The translations under genes were made by a program, and so were the position numbers. A stretch of DNA of 64,000 bases from JBDSSS01 sp963764195 (GTDB lineage Bacteria > Actinomycetota > Actinomycetes > Actinomycetales > Dermatophilaceae): the NCBI GenBank assembly GCA_963764195.1, contig CAVXRG010000003.1, positions 744,001 through 808,000 on the forward strand, written 5' to 3'. The notes under the pieces were generated by a model. It searched no databases. It was not told the origin of the DNA and was given only the letters and a program-made list of their open reading frames with translations. Numbering within the stretch: the stretch's first letter is position 1; each line of letters begins with the position of its first letter. Of this stretch, positions 11,611 to 21,100 are shown piece after piece.

Positions 11611-13374
11611 GTGTTCAGCCAGATGAGGATCCGCGGGATCGGGGTCATCGACGACGCCGTCCTCGACCTCAGCCCCGGGCTCAACGTCCTCACCGGCGAG
11701 ACCGGCGCCGGCAAGACGATGGTCGTCTCCGGCCTCGGTCTGCTTCTCGGCGAGCGTGCCGACCCCGGGCTGGTGCGCACCGGCGCCGACGCGGCCTTCG
11801 TCGAGGGCGTCGTCCAGCTGCCGGCGGGCCACCCGGCCCTGGTGCGCGCCGAGGAGGCCGGGGCCGCGCACGACGGGGGAGAGCTCGTCATCGCCCGCAC
11901 GATCGCGGCCGCGGGCCGTTCCCGCGCCCACGTCGGCGGCCGGACCGCGCCGGTCGCGGTGCTCGCCGACCTCGGGCGGCTGCTCGTCGCGGTCCACGGT
12001 CAGGCCGACCAGTGGCGGCTGCGCCAGGGCGAGGCCCACCGCGAGGTGCTCGACGACTTCGGCGGGCCGGGGATGCGCAGCCTCCGCGTCGAGGTCGGCG
12101 GTCTCCACGACCGGTGGCGCAGCGCCCAGCGGGAGCTCGACCGGCTGCGTGAGCTGGCGCACGAGCGGGCCCGGGAGATCGACACGCTCACCGCCTCGCT
12201 CGAGGAGATCGAGGCGCTCGACCCCCATCCCGGTGAGGACCTCGCGCTGCGGGCCGAGGACGAGCGGCTCGCCCACGCCGACACGTTGCGCCTCGCGGCC
12301 GGGCAGGCGCTGTCGACCCTCACCGGCGACGAGTATGCCGCCCAGCCCGTCCCCAGCGTCGCCGACCTCATCGGGTCGACCCGGGCCCAGCTGGGCACGG
12401 CCAGCGAGCACGACGAGCAGCTGCGCTCCCTCGACGTCCGCGTCCACGAGGTCGGCACGCTCGTGACGGACCTCGCGGCCGACCTCACCGCCTACCTCGA
12501 CGACGTCGACCTCGACCCCGGCCGGTTGTCCTACGTGCAGGAGCGTCGGGCGGCGCTCACCGGGCTCACCCGCCGCTACGGCGACACCATCGACGACGTC
12601 CTTGCCTGGTCGGGGCGGGCCGCGGCCCGGCTCGACGAGCTCGTCCGTGCCGACGACCGCATCGGCAGCCTCGACGCCGAGGTGGCCTCGCTCCGGGACG
12701 AGCTCGCCGCCGCCGCCGAGCGGCTCTCCGCGGCGCGGCGAGAGGCAGCCGCCCGCTTCGGCGCCAAGGTGAGCGAGGAACTGACCCACCTGGCGATGGG
12801 CCGAGCGGTCGTCGAGGTCGAGGTGAGCCGGCGCCCGGACCCCGACGGTCTGACCCTCTCCGACGGGGAGACCGTGCGCCTGACCCGGCACGGCATCGAC
12901 GAGGTCGAGATCCTGCTCGCCGCGAACGCCGGCGCCCCCGCTCGCAGCGTCGCCAAGGCCGCCTCGGGCGGTGAGCTCTCCCGTGTCATGCTCGCGCTCG
13001 AGGTCGTCGGGGCCGGGCACGACTCGGAGGCCACCACCCCACCGACGTTCGTCTTCGACGAGGTGGACGCGGGAGTCGGCGGCTCGGCTGCCCTCGACGT
13101 GGGCGCCCGCCTCGCCGCGTTGGCCGAGGGCGCCCAGGTCATCGTCGTGACGCACCTCGCCCAGGTCGCGGCCTTCGCCGACCGCCACCTCGTCGTCCAC
13201 AAGGCCGACGACGGAGCGATCACCTCGAGCAGCGTCACCGCCGTCGAGGACGACGGGAGGCTGCGCGAGCTCTCCCGGATGATGGGCGGCGACCCCGACT
13301 CCGAGGCCGGTCTCGCGCACGCCCACGACCTCCTCGAGCAGACGGCGGCCCTTCGGACGGCCGCTGCCCGCTGA
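11611..13374 (+). CDS. recN: DNA repair protein RecN
   Basis: The 587-residue protein has a Walker A GETGAGKT at residues 29-36, a long coiled-coil middle (about 150-370, for example LDRLRELAHERAREIDTLTA). The C-terminal ABC half has the signature KAASGGELSRVMLAL, Walker B FVFDEVDAGVGG and VTHLAQVAAFADRH. This is the SMC-like plan of RecN, which acts at double-strand breaks with RecA. The GTG start has no ribosome site but a -10 six bases upstream, consistent with leaderless translation. The length is usual for Actinobacteria. The nadK-recN-steA order is conserved. Confidence 0.96.
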   Translation: MFSQMRIRGIGVIDDAVLDLSPGLNVLTGETGAGKTMVVSGLGLLLGERADPGLVRTGADAAFVEGVVQLPAGHPALVRAEEAGAAHDGGELVIARTIAAAGRSRAHVGGRTAPVAVLADLGRLLVAVHGQADQWRLRQGEAHREVLDDFGGPGMRSLRVEVGGLHDRWRSAQRELDRLRELAHERAREIDTLTASLEEIEALDPHPGEDLALRAEDERLAHADTLRLAAGQALSTLTGDEYAAQPVPSVADLIGSTRAQLGTASEHDEQLRSLDVRVHEVGTLVTDLAADLTAYLDDVDLDPGRLSYVQERRAALTGLTRRYGDTIDDVLAWSGRAAARLDELVRADDRIGSLDAEVASLRDELAAAAERLSAARREAAARFGAKVSEELTHLAMGRAVVEVEVSRRPDPDGLTLSDGETVRLTRHGIDEVEILLAANAGAPARSVAKAASGGELSRVMLALEVVGAGHDSEATTPPTFVFDEVDAGVGGSAALDVGARLAALAEGAQVIVVTHLAQVAAFADRHLVVHKADDGAITSSSVTAVEDDGRLRELSRMMGGDPDSEAGLAHAHDLLEQTAALRTAAAR

Positions 13375-13462
13375 CGGTGCCGCGGGTGTCCCGCGATCGG
13401 GCCGCCCCGCCGGGGCTGTCGCGTGGGTTGCGGGCCTGGTCGCATGGCACGATTGGCCCATC

Positions 13463-14644
13463 ATGCCCCTCTCCCTGCGACGCCCGCGCAACGCCCCGGA
13501 CCCCGGTCCGGGAGTGACGGGCCCGGCGCGGGTCGACCGACGGACCAAGGACCTGACCAAACGCCTCAAACCGGGTGACATCGCCGTCATCAACCACACC
13601 GACCTCGACAGGGTCAGCGCCGAGGCGCTCGTCACGGCCCGCCCCGCAGCGGTCGTCAACGCCGTCCCGTCGACGTCCGGGCGCTACCCGAACGTCGGCC
13701 CGCAGATCCTCATCGATGCCGGCATCCCTGTCCTCGACGCCGTTGGCCTCGCCGTGATGGGGGTCCGGGACGGCAGCCCCCTGCGGGTCGACGGCGACGA
13801 TCTCTGGTCGGGGGAGCTGAAGGTCGCCTCGGGACGTGCTCTCGACGAGGCCTCGATCGAGGCGGACATGCAGCTGGCCCGCGCCGGCCTCGCCGTCCAG
13901 ATCGAGGCCTTCGCGACGAACACGATGGAGTTCATCCGCAAGGAGCGCGACCTGCTCCTCGACGGCATCGGCACCCCGCCGATCCGCACGGTCATCGACG
14001 GACGGCACTGCCTCATCGTCGTGCGGGGCTACCACTACCGCGAGGACCTCGAGGCCCTCCGGCCCTACATCCGCGAGTACCGGCCCGTGCTCATCGGGGT
14101 CGACGGCGGCGCCGACGCCATCCTCGAGGCGGGTCACCGCCCCGACCTCATCGTCGGCGACATGGACTCCGTGTCCGACCGCGCCCTGCGCTGCGGGGCC
14201 GAGATCGTCGTCCACGCCTACCGCGACGGCCGGGCCCCGGGCCTGGCGCGCGTCGAGGCGCTGGGGATCGACACCGTCGTCTTCCCGGCGGCGGGCACGA
14301 GCGAGGACGTCGCGATGCTGCTCGCCGACGACAGCGGCGCCGAGCTCATCGTCGCGGTCGGCACGCACGTGACGCTCGTGGAGTTCCTCGACAAGGGCCG
14401 GGACGGTCAGGCCTCGACGTTCCTGACCCGACTCCGGGTCGGCGGCAAGCTCGTCGACGCCAAGGGCGTGAGCCGGCTCTACCGGGCCCGGATCCCGGGC
14501 CGCCTGCTGCTCACGATGCTCGCCGTGGGCCTGCTCGCCTTCTCCGCCGCCGTCGCATCCACCCCCATCGGTCAGGGGTGGATCCAGGTCCTCGGCGCCC
14601 GCTGGGACGACCTCCGGGCCGCCATCGTTGGGATCTTCGCATGA
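13463..14644 (+). CDS. steA: SteA-like cytokinetic ring protein
   Basis: The 393-residue protein has a cytoplasmic N-terminal region (RRTKDLTKRLKPGDIAVINH, ARPAAVVNAVPSTSGRYPNV). It includes a thiamin-pyrophosphokinase-like block (VLIGVDGGADAILEAGHRPD, LIVGDMDSVSD). One C-terminal transmembrane helix (about residues 345-367, LLLTMLAVGLLAFSAAVAST) is followed by a short outer tail. SteA and SteB form a membrane complex at the septum in Corynebacterium and regulate peptidoglycan hydrolysis; this assignment rests on length, topology and context. It overlaps steB by four bases (ATGA). The TPK-like domain keeps GDxDS-type residues but is not thought to be a working kinase. Confidence 0.88.
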   Translation: MPLSLRRPRNAPDPGPGVTGPARVDRRTKDLTKRLKPGDIAVINHTDLDRVSAEALVTARPAAVVNAVPSTSGRYPNVGPQILIDAGIPVLDAVGLAVMGVRDGSPLRVDGDDLWSGELKVASGRALDEASIEADMQLARAGLAVQIEAFATNTMEFIRKERDLLLDGIGTPPIRTVIDGRHCLIVVRGYHYREDLEALRPYIREYRPVLIGVDGGADAILEAGHRPDLIVGDMDSVSDRALRCGAEIVVHAYRDGRAPGLARVEALGIDTVVFPAAGTSEDVAMLLADDSGAELIVAVGTHVTLVEFLDKGRDGQASTFLTRLRVGGKLVDAKGVSRLYRARIPGRLLLTMLAVGLLAFSAAVASTPIGQGWIQVLGARWDDLRAAIVGIFA

Positions 14645-15585
14645 TCGACTTCCGCTACCACCTCGTCTCGATCATCTCGATCTTCCTCGCGCTCGCCGTC
14701 GGCATCGTCCTCGGCGCCGGGCCCCTCCAGTCCAACCTCGGCAACCAGCTGACCGACCAGGTCTCGGCCCTGCGCACCGACAAGCAGGACCTCAACGACA
14801 AGCTCGACGCCAGCGAGAAGATGGTCACGGCCGAGCAGGACTACGCCGAGGCCGTGAGCAACCGGGTCGTCGCCGGCCGGCTCCCCACCCACCAGGTCGT
14901 GCTCGTCGCGCTGCCCTCGGCCGACGGGGGCCTGATCAAGCAGCTGCAGACGACGCTCGGCGTCAGCGGCGCGACCGTCACCGCGACCGTCACCCTCAGC
15001 GCCGACTGGACCGACCCGACGAAGGCTGCCGCCCGCGCGGCTGCGGCGGCCGCGGCGGCGACCGCCCTCGGGGTGACGAGCACCGCCAAGGGGGACGCCC
15101 TGCTCCAGGAGGTGCTCGCCCAGATCGTCGTGAGCCGTGAAGCGGCCGGTCCGAGCCCGGCCCGGACCGCTGCGCTCGCGGCCTTGGGCGACGCGGGGCT
15201 GCTCGACAGCACCGAGGCGAGGATCGACCCGGCCGACCTCGCGGTCCTCGTCTCGGGGCACTACTCCGGTGAGGAGGCAGCCGTCACGGCCGTCTCCACC
15301 GAGGTGCGGACCCTCGCGACGGCGCTGCTCGACCACTCCGCCACCACCGTCGTCGCCGGCGTGGAGCCGGTCGTGGCCGCGGGACAGCCGGCGACGAGCG
15401 ACGGCGTGTCGGCGATCCGCTCGGACCGCACCACCGCCACCTCGATCAGCACCGTCGACCACGCCCTCGACGGCAGCGGACCGGCCCGCGTCGTGCTCGC
15501 GATCGAGGCACAGCTCACCGGGGACATCGGCCATTACGGGATCTCCGACGGCGCGACCGCTGCCGTGCCGCGGGTCGCTCCGTGA
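14641..15585 (+). CDS. steB: SteB/MctB-family membrane protein (annotated elsewhere as copper transporter)
   Basis: The ATG at 14641 overlaps the steA stop and is preferred over an upstream in-frame start. The 314-residue product opens MIDFRYHLVSIISIFLALAV, a single N-terminal membrane anchor. A coiled coil (residues about 35-65, LTDQVSALRTDKQDLNDKLD) and an outer Ala-rich domain follow. This is the DUF3186/MctB plan. In mycobacteria MctB is linked to copper resistance; in Corynebacterium SteB partners SteA in daughter-cell separation. Coupling to steA favours the division role. The stop overlaps the next start by four bases. Confidence 0.88.
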   Translation: MIDFRYHLVSIISIFLALAVGIVLGAGPLQSNLGNQLTDQVSALRTDKQDLNDKLDASEKMVTAEQDYAEAVSNRVVAGRLPTHQVVLVALPSADGGLIKQLQTTLGVSGATVTATVTLSADWTDPTKAAARAAAAAAAATALGVTSTAKGDALLQEVLAQIVVSREAAGPSPARTAALAALGDAGLLDSTEARIDPADLAVLVSGHYSGEEAAVTAVSTEVRTLATALLDHSATTVVAGVEPVVAAGQPATSDGVSAIRSDRTTATSISTVDHALDGSGPARVVLAIEAQLTGDIGHYGISDGATAAVPRVAP

Positions 15586-16523
15586 CGGCTCGCCCCCCGC
15601 ACCATCCGCTGCGGACGGCGGGCCGCACCGGGCGCACCAGGCGCACCGGGCGCACCGGGCTCACCGCGGGGGTCAGCGCCCTCGTCTCCGCCGGGGTGCT
15701 CGCACTGGCCCCCCGGCTGCCCGAGCGGCTGCGCGCACCGTGGGCCCGGACCAACCACGCGGGGGACCGCGTGACGCTCCTCGAGGGTCCGGCCTGGGTG
15801 GCCGGCGCGGCGGCCGGGGCCCTCCTGTCCGTCCTCGCACCCGCAGCGCCCGTCTCGCCGAGATCACGCCGAGCCGCACCCGTCCTCGTCGCGGTCGCGG
15901 CGGGCGCCCTCGGCGCCCTCGACGACCTCGGTGGGGACGCGAGCAGCAAGGGCCTGCGCGGCCACCTCACTGCGCTCTCCCGGGGTGAGGTGACGACCGG
16001 TTCGGTCAAGATCGTCGGCCTCGCCGCCACCGGGGTGATCGGGGCCGCGCTGCTCGACCGTCCGTGGGCGGCGACCGGCCCCGCCGCTCGCGTGCCCCGC
16101 CGGGGGATCGCCCCGGTCCTCTCGATGCTGGTCGGGGGTGCCGTCGTCGCCGGGTCGGCGAACGCCGTCAACCTCTTCGACCTCCGGCCCGGCCGCGCCC
16201 TCAAGGTCAGTGCCGCGGTCGCTTCCGGGCTCATCGCGAGCGGCGGCGTCGGCCCGGCCGCGCCCGCCGCGCTCGGCGCGTCCCTCGGGGTGCTTCCGGC
16301 GGACCTCGCCGCCCGGGCGATGCTCGGCGACACGGGAGCCAACGCCGCGGGCGCGGTGCTCGGCGCCGCCCTCGTGGCCCGCCTCGGCCCCGCCGGTCGC
16401 GTCGTCGCGCTCGTGGCCCTGACGGCTCTCACGCTGGCGTCCGAGCGGGTCAGCTTCACCGCGGTCATCGCCCGGCACCGCGTGCTGCGCCGGCTCGACG
16501 AGTGGGGTCGGAGGACCCCGTGA
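15582..16523 (+). CDS. MraY/WecA-like prenyl-phosphate sugar-phosphotransferase
   Basis: The 313-residue protein has about eight to ten hydrophobic segments. It carries family-like motifs: ALDDLGGDASSKGLRGHL (the DD region), GSANAVNLFDLRPGRALK (NxxNxxD-like) and RAMLGDTGANAAGAVLGA. Family members move a sugar phosphate from a UDP- or CMP-sugar to undecaprenyl or decaprenyl phosphate. The sugar is unknown. An Arg/Gly/Thr run near residues 14-29, encoded by a nine-base CGCACCGGG repeat, precedes the first helix. It sits between steB and a MurJ-like gene with four-base overlaps, suggesting a lipid-linked glycan made at the division site. Motifs are looser than in true MraY, so a divergent paralogue is likely. 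Confidence 0.72.
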   Translation: MTARPPHHPLRTAGRTGRTRRTGRTGLTAGVSALVSAGVLALAPRLPERLRAPWARTNHAGDRVTLLEGPAWVAGAAAGALLSVLAPAAPVSPRSRRAAPVLVAVAAGALGALDDLGGDASSKGLRGHLTALSRGEVTTGSVKIVGLAATGVIGAALLDRPWAATGPAARVPRRGIAPVLSMLVGGAVVAGSANAVNLFDLRPGRALKVSAAVASGLIASGGVGPAAPAALGASLGVLPADLAARAMLGDTGANAAGAVLGAALVARLGPAGRVVALVALTALTLASERVSFTAVIARHRVLRRLDEWGRRTP

Positions 16524-18208
16524 GCGCGACCCCCCCCGGGACGTCGCCGGGTCTCTCGCCGGGGGTCTCCGGCCGGAGCATCGCCGCGGCGGCCGGGTCG
16601 ATCGCCGTGATCACGCTGCTTGCCCGGGTCGTCGGCTTCGGCCGGTGGTTCGCCTTCTCGCACTCGGTCGGCGCCACCTGCGTCGGCAGCGTCTACCAGT
16701 CGGTCAACGCCGTCCCGAACGTGCTCTACGAGATCGCCGCGGGCGGTGTGCTCGCCGCGGTCGCGGTCCCCATCGTCTCGGCGGCCCTGGCCCGCGGCGA
16801 CGCCGAGGAGGCGGATCGCACGGCGTCGGCCCTGCTCACCTGGGCGCTCGTCGTCCTGCTGCCGGTCGGGCTGCTCGTCGCGGTCGCGGCGCGCCCGATC
16901 GCCGGGCTCCTGCTCGGCGGCGTGGACGGGTGCACCGGGGCGGTCGACCTCGGGGCGGGGCTGCTGCGGGTCTTCGCGGTGCAGATCCCGCTCTACGGGC
17001 TCGGCATCGTGCTCGGGGGAGTCCTGCAGTCCCACCGTCGCTTCGTCGGTGCTGCCCTCGCCCCGCTGCTCTCGAGCCTCGTCGTCATCGCCACCTACCT
17101 CGCCTACGGCGCGGTCGTCGCCGACCCCGCCGCGCCGCCGGTCGACGTCCCCGGGGCGGCCACGGCGGTGCTCGCCGTCGGCACGACGCTCGGCGTCGTC
17201 GCCCTCAGCGTGCCGTTGCTGCTGCCCCTCGCGCGGGCCGGGATCCGGCTCCGACCCACCCTCACCTTCCACGACGAGGTGGGCGCGCGCGTGCGACGCC
17301 TCGCCGTCGCGGGCCTGCTCGCCGTCGCGGGCCAGCAGCTCGCGACGCTCGTCGTGATCGGCATCGCCAACGCCCGTGGGGGGCCCGGCACCCTCAACGT
17401 GTGGACCTACGTCCAGGCCGTCGCCCTGCTGCCGTATGCCGTCCTCGCCGTGCCGCTCGCGACCGCCGCGTTCCCCAGCCTGGCCCGCAGCGCCGCACGC
17501 GAGGACGAGTCGCCCGGCCGGTCCCGGGCGGCCGTCGAGACCCTGCGCAGCACCTGGCTGGCAACGGTCGTCGCCGGCACCGTCGCCGCGGGTCTGATCG
17601 CGGCGGTCGCGCGACCGGTCGGATCGTTCTTCGCGCTGCTCGACGCGGGGCGGGACTCCTCCGGCGGCGCAGCCCTGCTCTCCGTCCCGGGCGCGCTGGT
17701 GCTGTCGGCACCGGGGATCCTCGCCCTGTCCGTCATCGGGTTGCTGTCCCGGGCGTCCTACGTCCGCGGGGGAGCGCGGGCCGCAGGCGCTGTCGTCGCG
17801 GCCGCGTGGCTCGCCACGACCGTCGTCCCGCTCGCGGCGCGCACGGGTCCGCTCGACCCGGGCAACACCCTCGGGGCCCTCGCCATCGGCAGCAGCACCG
17901 GTCTCACAGCCGGGGCGATCGGTCTCGGGGTCCTCGTGGCCCGCGCCTGGGGACGCGAGACCCTTGCCGTCCCCGTGCGACCTCTCGCCGCGGTGCTCCT
18001 CGGTGCCGCCGTCGCCGCGGCCGCCGGATGGTGGACCGGCGGGCGGTGGGTGCCGTCCGGGCTCGGGGACGCCGCCCTCGAGTGCCTCGTCGTCGGCCTC
18101 GGGGCGGTCGTCGTCCTCGGCGGCGTCGCCCTCGCCGGGGACCGGTCCGTCCTCGCACGTCTCCGGCCTGCCCGCCCGCAGGTCGTCACCGGGGGTGACC
18201 CGCGGTGA
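16520..18208 (+). CDS. murJ: MurJ/MviN-type lipid flippase
   Basis: The GTG at 16520 overlaps the previous stop; longer upstream frames are shadows. The 562-residue protein has about 14 hydrophobic segments and MurJ-like N-terminal motifs (ITLLARVVGFGRWFAFSHSV, VYQSVNAVPNVLYEIAAGGV, AVAVPIVSAALARGD). MurJ moves lipid II across the membrane. Actinobacteria also have a larger MurJ fused to a pseudokinase near the chromosome end, so this shorter copy may be a paralogue that flips a different lipid-linked glycan made by the neighbouring genes. It overlaps the glycosyltransferase gene downstream by four bases. Confidence 0.85.
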   Translation: MSATPPGTSPGLSPGVSGRSIAAAAGSIAVITLLARVVGFGRWFAFSHSVGATCVGSVYQSVNAVPNVLYEIAAGGVLAAVAVPIVSAALARGDAEEADRTASALLTWALVVLLPVGLLVAVAARPIAGLLLGGVDGCTGAVDLGAGLLRVFAVQIPLYGLGIVLGGVLQSHRRFVGAALAPLLSSLVVIATYLAYGAVVADPAAPPVDVPGAATAVLAVGTTLGVVALSVPLLLPLARAGIRLRPTLTFHDEVGARVRRLAVAGLLAVAGQQLATLVVIGIANARGGPGTLNVWTYVQAVALLPYAVLAVPLATAAFPSLARSAAREDESPGRSRAAVETLRSTWLATVVAGTVAAGLIAAVARPVGSFFALLDAGRDSSGGAALLSVPGALVLSAPGILALSVIGLLSRASYVRGGARAAGAVVAAAWLATTVVPLAARTGPLDPGNTLGALAIGSSTGLTAGAIGLGVLVARAWGRETLAVPVRPLAAVLLGAAVAAAAGWWTGGRWVPSGLGDAALECLVVGLGAVVVLGGVALAGDRSVLARLRPARPQVVTGGDPR

Positions 18209-19311
18209 GGGCGCTCCTCGTGGTCGGGCAGGCCGCCGGCGGGATCGGGGCCCACGTCGACAGGCTCCGTCGTGACCTGCGGGCCGCCGGGCACGAGGTG
18301 GTCGTCGTCACCGCGGCCCAGACCGCCGCCGCGTTCGGCTGGCACGACGCCGAGCTCTGCTGGCCCGTCCACCCCGGCGCGGCGGCCCTGCGCGGCCCGC
18401 TCGACTGGCACCGGGTGAGGCGGCTCGCCGAGGCCGCTGACGTCGTCCACGCGCACGGCCACCAGGCCGCCGTCGTCGCTGCCGTCGCGGTGGACCGGGC
18501 GAGGCCGCGCCCCCGGCTGGTCGTCTCCCTCCACAACGACCTGCCGCCGCGCCTGCGCGCCGGTCCGGCGTCGCGGCTCGTCGGGTGGGCGCTGCGCCGC
18601 GCCGACCTCGTCACCGGGGCCAGCGATGACCTCGTCGCCCTCGCTGGCGCCCTCGGGGCTCCCCGCACCGAGCTCGCCTCGGTCGCCTCGCCCCGGGTGG
18701 CGGCCCTGCTCGCCGCCCCCGTCCCGACCCCGCAGGAGCGGCGGAGCAAGGCGCAGCGGCTGCTCGAGGACGCCGGCCACCCCGCGACCACGGGCCCCCT
18801 CGTCCTCACCGTGTCGCGGATCGCCCCGCAGAAGGACCTGTGGACCCTCGTCGAGGCCGCTCGTCGTTCCCGGTGCGGCGCCACGTGGGTCGTCGTCGGG
18901 GGCGGCGACGAGCGGCTCCGCGCCGACCTCGAGGAGGCAGCACACGGCATACCCCTGCACCTGCTCGGCCCCCGCGACGACGTCGGGGCGTGGCTCGGAG
19001 CGGCGGACGTCTTCGTCCTCACCAGCCGGTGGGAGGCGCGGGCCCTCGTCGTGCAGGAGGCGATGGCGGCGGGGCTGCCCGTCGTGGCGACCCGCACCGG
19101 CGGCCTTCCCGGCCTGGTCGGCGAGGCGGGGCACCTCGTGGAGGTGGGTGACGCGCCGGCGGTCGCCGACGCCGTCGACAGCCTGCTCACCGACTCCCAG
19201 CAGTGGCAACGACGCTCGTGCGCCGGGCGCGAGCTCGCCCGCGGCTGGGCGTCGCCGGAGGTGGAGGCGCGCCGGTGGGTGGACCGCTACGCCGCGGCTC
19301 TCGAGAAGTGA
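18205..19311 (+). CDS. GT4-family glycosyltransferase
   Basis: The 368-residue protein has two Rossmann domains: an N-terminal one (LLVVGQAAGGIGAHVDRLRR, VVHAHGHQAAVVAAVAV) and a C-terminal one with LVLTVSRIAPQKDLWTLVEA, VLTSRWEARALVVQEAMAAG and GLPVVATRTGGLPGLVGEAG. The last contains the Ex7E retaining-GT4 signature. The likely substrate is a nucleotide-sugar with a lipid-linked acceptor. It is translationally coupled to the MurJ-like gene, so it probably extends the lipid carrier made by the MraY-like enzyme. No membrane segment is seen, which fits a peripheral cytoplasmic enzyme. The exact sugar is unknown. Confidence 0.88.
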   Translation: MRALLVVGQAAGGIGAHVDRLRRDLRAAGHEVVVVTAAQTAAAFGWHDAELCWPVHPGAAALRGPLDWHRVRRLAEAADVVHAHGHQAAVVAAVAVDRARPRPRLVVSLHNDLPPRLRAGPASRLVGWALRRADLVTGASDDLVALAGALGAPRTELASVASPRVAALLAAPVPTPQERRSKAQRLLEDAGHPATTGPLVLTVSRIAPQKDLWTLVEAARRSRCGATWVVVGGGDERLRADLEEAAHGIPLHLLGPRDDVGAWLGAADVFVLTSRWEARALVVQEAMAAGLPVVATRTGGLPGLVGEAGHLVEVGDAPAVADAVDSLLTDSQQWQRRSCAGRELARGWASPEVEARRWVDRYAAALEK

Positions 19312-19313
19312 CG

Positions 19314-19319
19314 TAGACT
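19314..19319 (+). promoter_or_regulatory. -10 element before pyrG
   Basis: TAGACT lies eight bases before the pyrG GTG at 19328, so transcription would start at or within a few bases of the start codon. There is no Shine-Dalgarno sequence in the gap. Weak -35. Confidence 0.45.
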
Positions 19320-19327
19320 GACAGCCC

Positions 19328-21100
19328 GTGGTGGAAACGACGAAACACATCTTTGTCACCGGGGGCGTCGCCTCCTCTCTCGGCAAGGGCCTCACGGCAT
19401 CCAGCCTCGGACGACTTCTCAGATCTCGAGGCCTCTCGGTCACGATGCAGAAGCTCGACCCCTACCTGAACGTGGACCCGGGGACGATGAACCCGTTCCA
19501 GCACGGTGAGGTCTTCGTGACCGACGACGGCGCGGAGACCGACCTCGACATCGGGCACTACGAGCGCTTCCTCGACGTCAACCTCGTCGGCAGCGCCAAC
19601 GTGACGACGGGGCAGGTCTACAGCACCGTCATCGCCAGGGAACGACGCGGGGAGTACCTCGGTGACACGGTGCAGGTGATCCCGCACATCACCAACGAGA
19701 TCGTTGCCCGGATGCGCGCGCTCGCGACCGGCGGGGAGGACGCGCCCGACGTCATCATCACCGAGATCGGTGGCACCGTCGGTGACATCGAGTCGCTGCC
19801 CTTCCTCGAGGCCGCGCGCCAGGTGCGCCACCTCATCGGCCGCGACAACAGCTTCTTCCTCCACGTCTCGCTCGTGCCCTACCTCGCCCCGAGCGGCGAG
19901 CTGAAGACGAAGCCGACGCAGCACTCCGTCGCCGCCCTGCGCCAGGTCGGCATCCAGCCGGACGGGCTCGTGCTGCGGGCCGACCGCGAGATCCCCGAGG
20001 CGATCAAGCGCAAGATCTCGCTCATGTGCGACGTCGATGTCGACGCCGTGGCCGCGGCCGTCGACGCCCCGAGCATCTACGACATCCCCAAGGTCCTCCA
20101 CCGCGAGGGCCTCGACGCCTACGTCATCCGGCGCCTCGGCCTCGGCTTCCGGGACGTCGACTGGACCGAGTGGGACTCCCTGCTCCAGCGGGTCCACGAC
20201 CCCGAGCACGACGTCGAGATCGCCCTCGTCGGCAAGTACATCGACCTGCCCGACGCCTACCTCTCCGTCACCGAGGCGATGCGGGCGGGCGGGTTCCACC
20301 ACGACGCCCGGGTGCGGATCCGCTGGGTCGCCAGCGACGAGTGCCAGACCCCGGCCGGCGCCCAGAAGGCCCTCGGAGGCGTCGACGGCGTCCTCGTCCC
20401 CGGCGGCTTCGGCATCCGCGGCATCGAGGGCAAGCTCGGCGCGCTCACCTGGGCCCGGGAGAAGCAGGTGCCGACCCTCGGGATCTGCCTCGGCCTGCAG
20501 TGCATGGTCATCGAGTACGCCCGATCCGTGGGCGGCAATGCCGACGCGAGCTCGACCGAGTTCGACCCCGACACCGAGCACCCCGTCATCGCCACGATGG
20601 AGGAGCAGAAGGCCTTCGTCGACGGCGCCGGTGACCTCGGCGGGACGATGCGCCTGGGTCTCTACCCCGCGGCCCTCAAGGAGGGCAGCGTCGTCCGTGA
20701 GACCTACGGCGAGGCCGAGGTGGGGGAGCGCCACCGGCACCGCTACGAGGTAAACAACGCCTACCGCGCCGAGCTCGAGGAGGCTGGGCTCGTCTTCTCC
20801 GGCACCTCGCCCGACGGCAACCTCGTCGAGTTCGTCGAGCTCCCGCGCGACGTGCACCCCTACTACGTCTCGACCCAGGCCCACCCGGAGTTCCTGTCGC
20901 GTCCGAACCGCGCCCACCCGCTCTTCGCCGGCCTCATCGGCGCGGCCATCGAGCGGCAGCGCAGCGGACGCCTCGTCGAGGTCGAGCGCCAGCACGCCGC
21001 CGAGCAGGCCGCCTCGGGCCGCACGTCCGCCGGTGAGGACGAGCACCAGCCCGTCCCGGTGCCGGCGGGGGCGTCCGGCTCGACGGCTGCCGCGGAGTGA
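19328..21100 (+). CDS. pyrG: CTP synthase (glutamine-hydrolysing)
   Basis: The 590-residue protein starts VETTKHIFVTGGVASSLGKG, the ATP-binding loop of the amidoligase domain, with the UTP-site TEIGGTVGDIES block. A class I glutaminase domain has the nucleophile Cys387 (GICLGLQCMV) and the His-Glu pair in QAHPEF. It makes CTP from UTP, ATP and glutamine. A 35-residue Ala/Ser-rich tail after RPNRAHPLFAGLIGAAIERQ is not part of the conserved fold. The pyrG-NUDIX order is conserved in Actinobacteria. The 3' end overlaps the NUDIX gene by four bases. Confidence 0.97.
   Translation: MVETTKHIFVTGGVASSLGKGLTASSLGRLLRSRGLSVTMQKLDPYLNVDPGTMNPFQHGEVFVTDDGAETDLDIGHYERFLDVNLVGSANVTTGQVYSTVIARERRGEYLGDTVQVIPHITNEIVARMRALATGGEDAPDVIITEIGGTVGDIESLPFLEAARQVRHLIGRDNSFFLHVSLVPYLAPSGELKTKPTQHSVAALRQVGIQPDGLVLRADREIPEAIKRKISLMCDVDVDAVAAAVDAPSIYDIPKVLHREGLDAYVIRRLGLGFRDVDWTEWDSLLQRVHDPEHDVEIALVGKYIDLPDAYLSVTEAMRAGGFHHDARVRIRWVASDECQTPAGAQKALGGVDGVLVPGGFGIRGIEGKLGALTWAREKQVPTLGICLGLQCMVIEYARSVGGNADASSTEFDPDTEHPVIATMEEQKAFVDGAGDLGGTMRLGLYPAALKEGSVVRETYGEAEVGERHRHRYEVNNAYRAELEEAGLVFSGTSPDGNLVEFVELPRDVHPYYVSTQAHPEFLSRPNRAHPLFAGLIGAAIERQRSGRLVEVERQHAAEQAASGRTSAGEDEHQPVPVPAGASGSTAAAE

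Noticed and set aside
10797..12152. Plus-strand frame of about 450 codons between nadK and recN
   Set aside because: It is the shadow of the DUF1622-type pair and of recN; residues are Arg/Gly-rich and lack a domain.
15625..15670. Short CGCACCGGG tandem repeat as a regulatory or mobile element
   Set aside because: It lies in frame inside the MraY-like gene and just encodes an Arg/Thr/Gly run.
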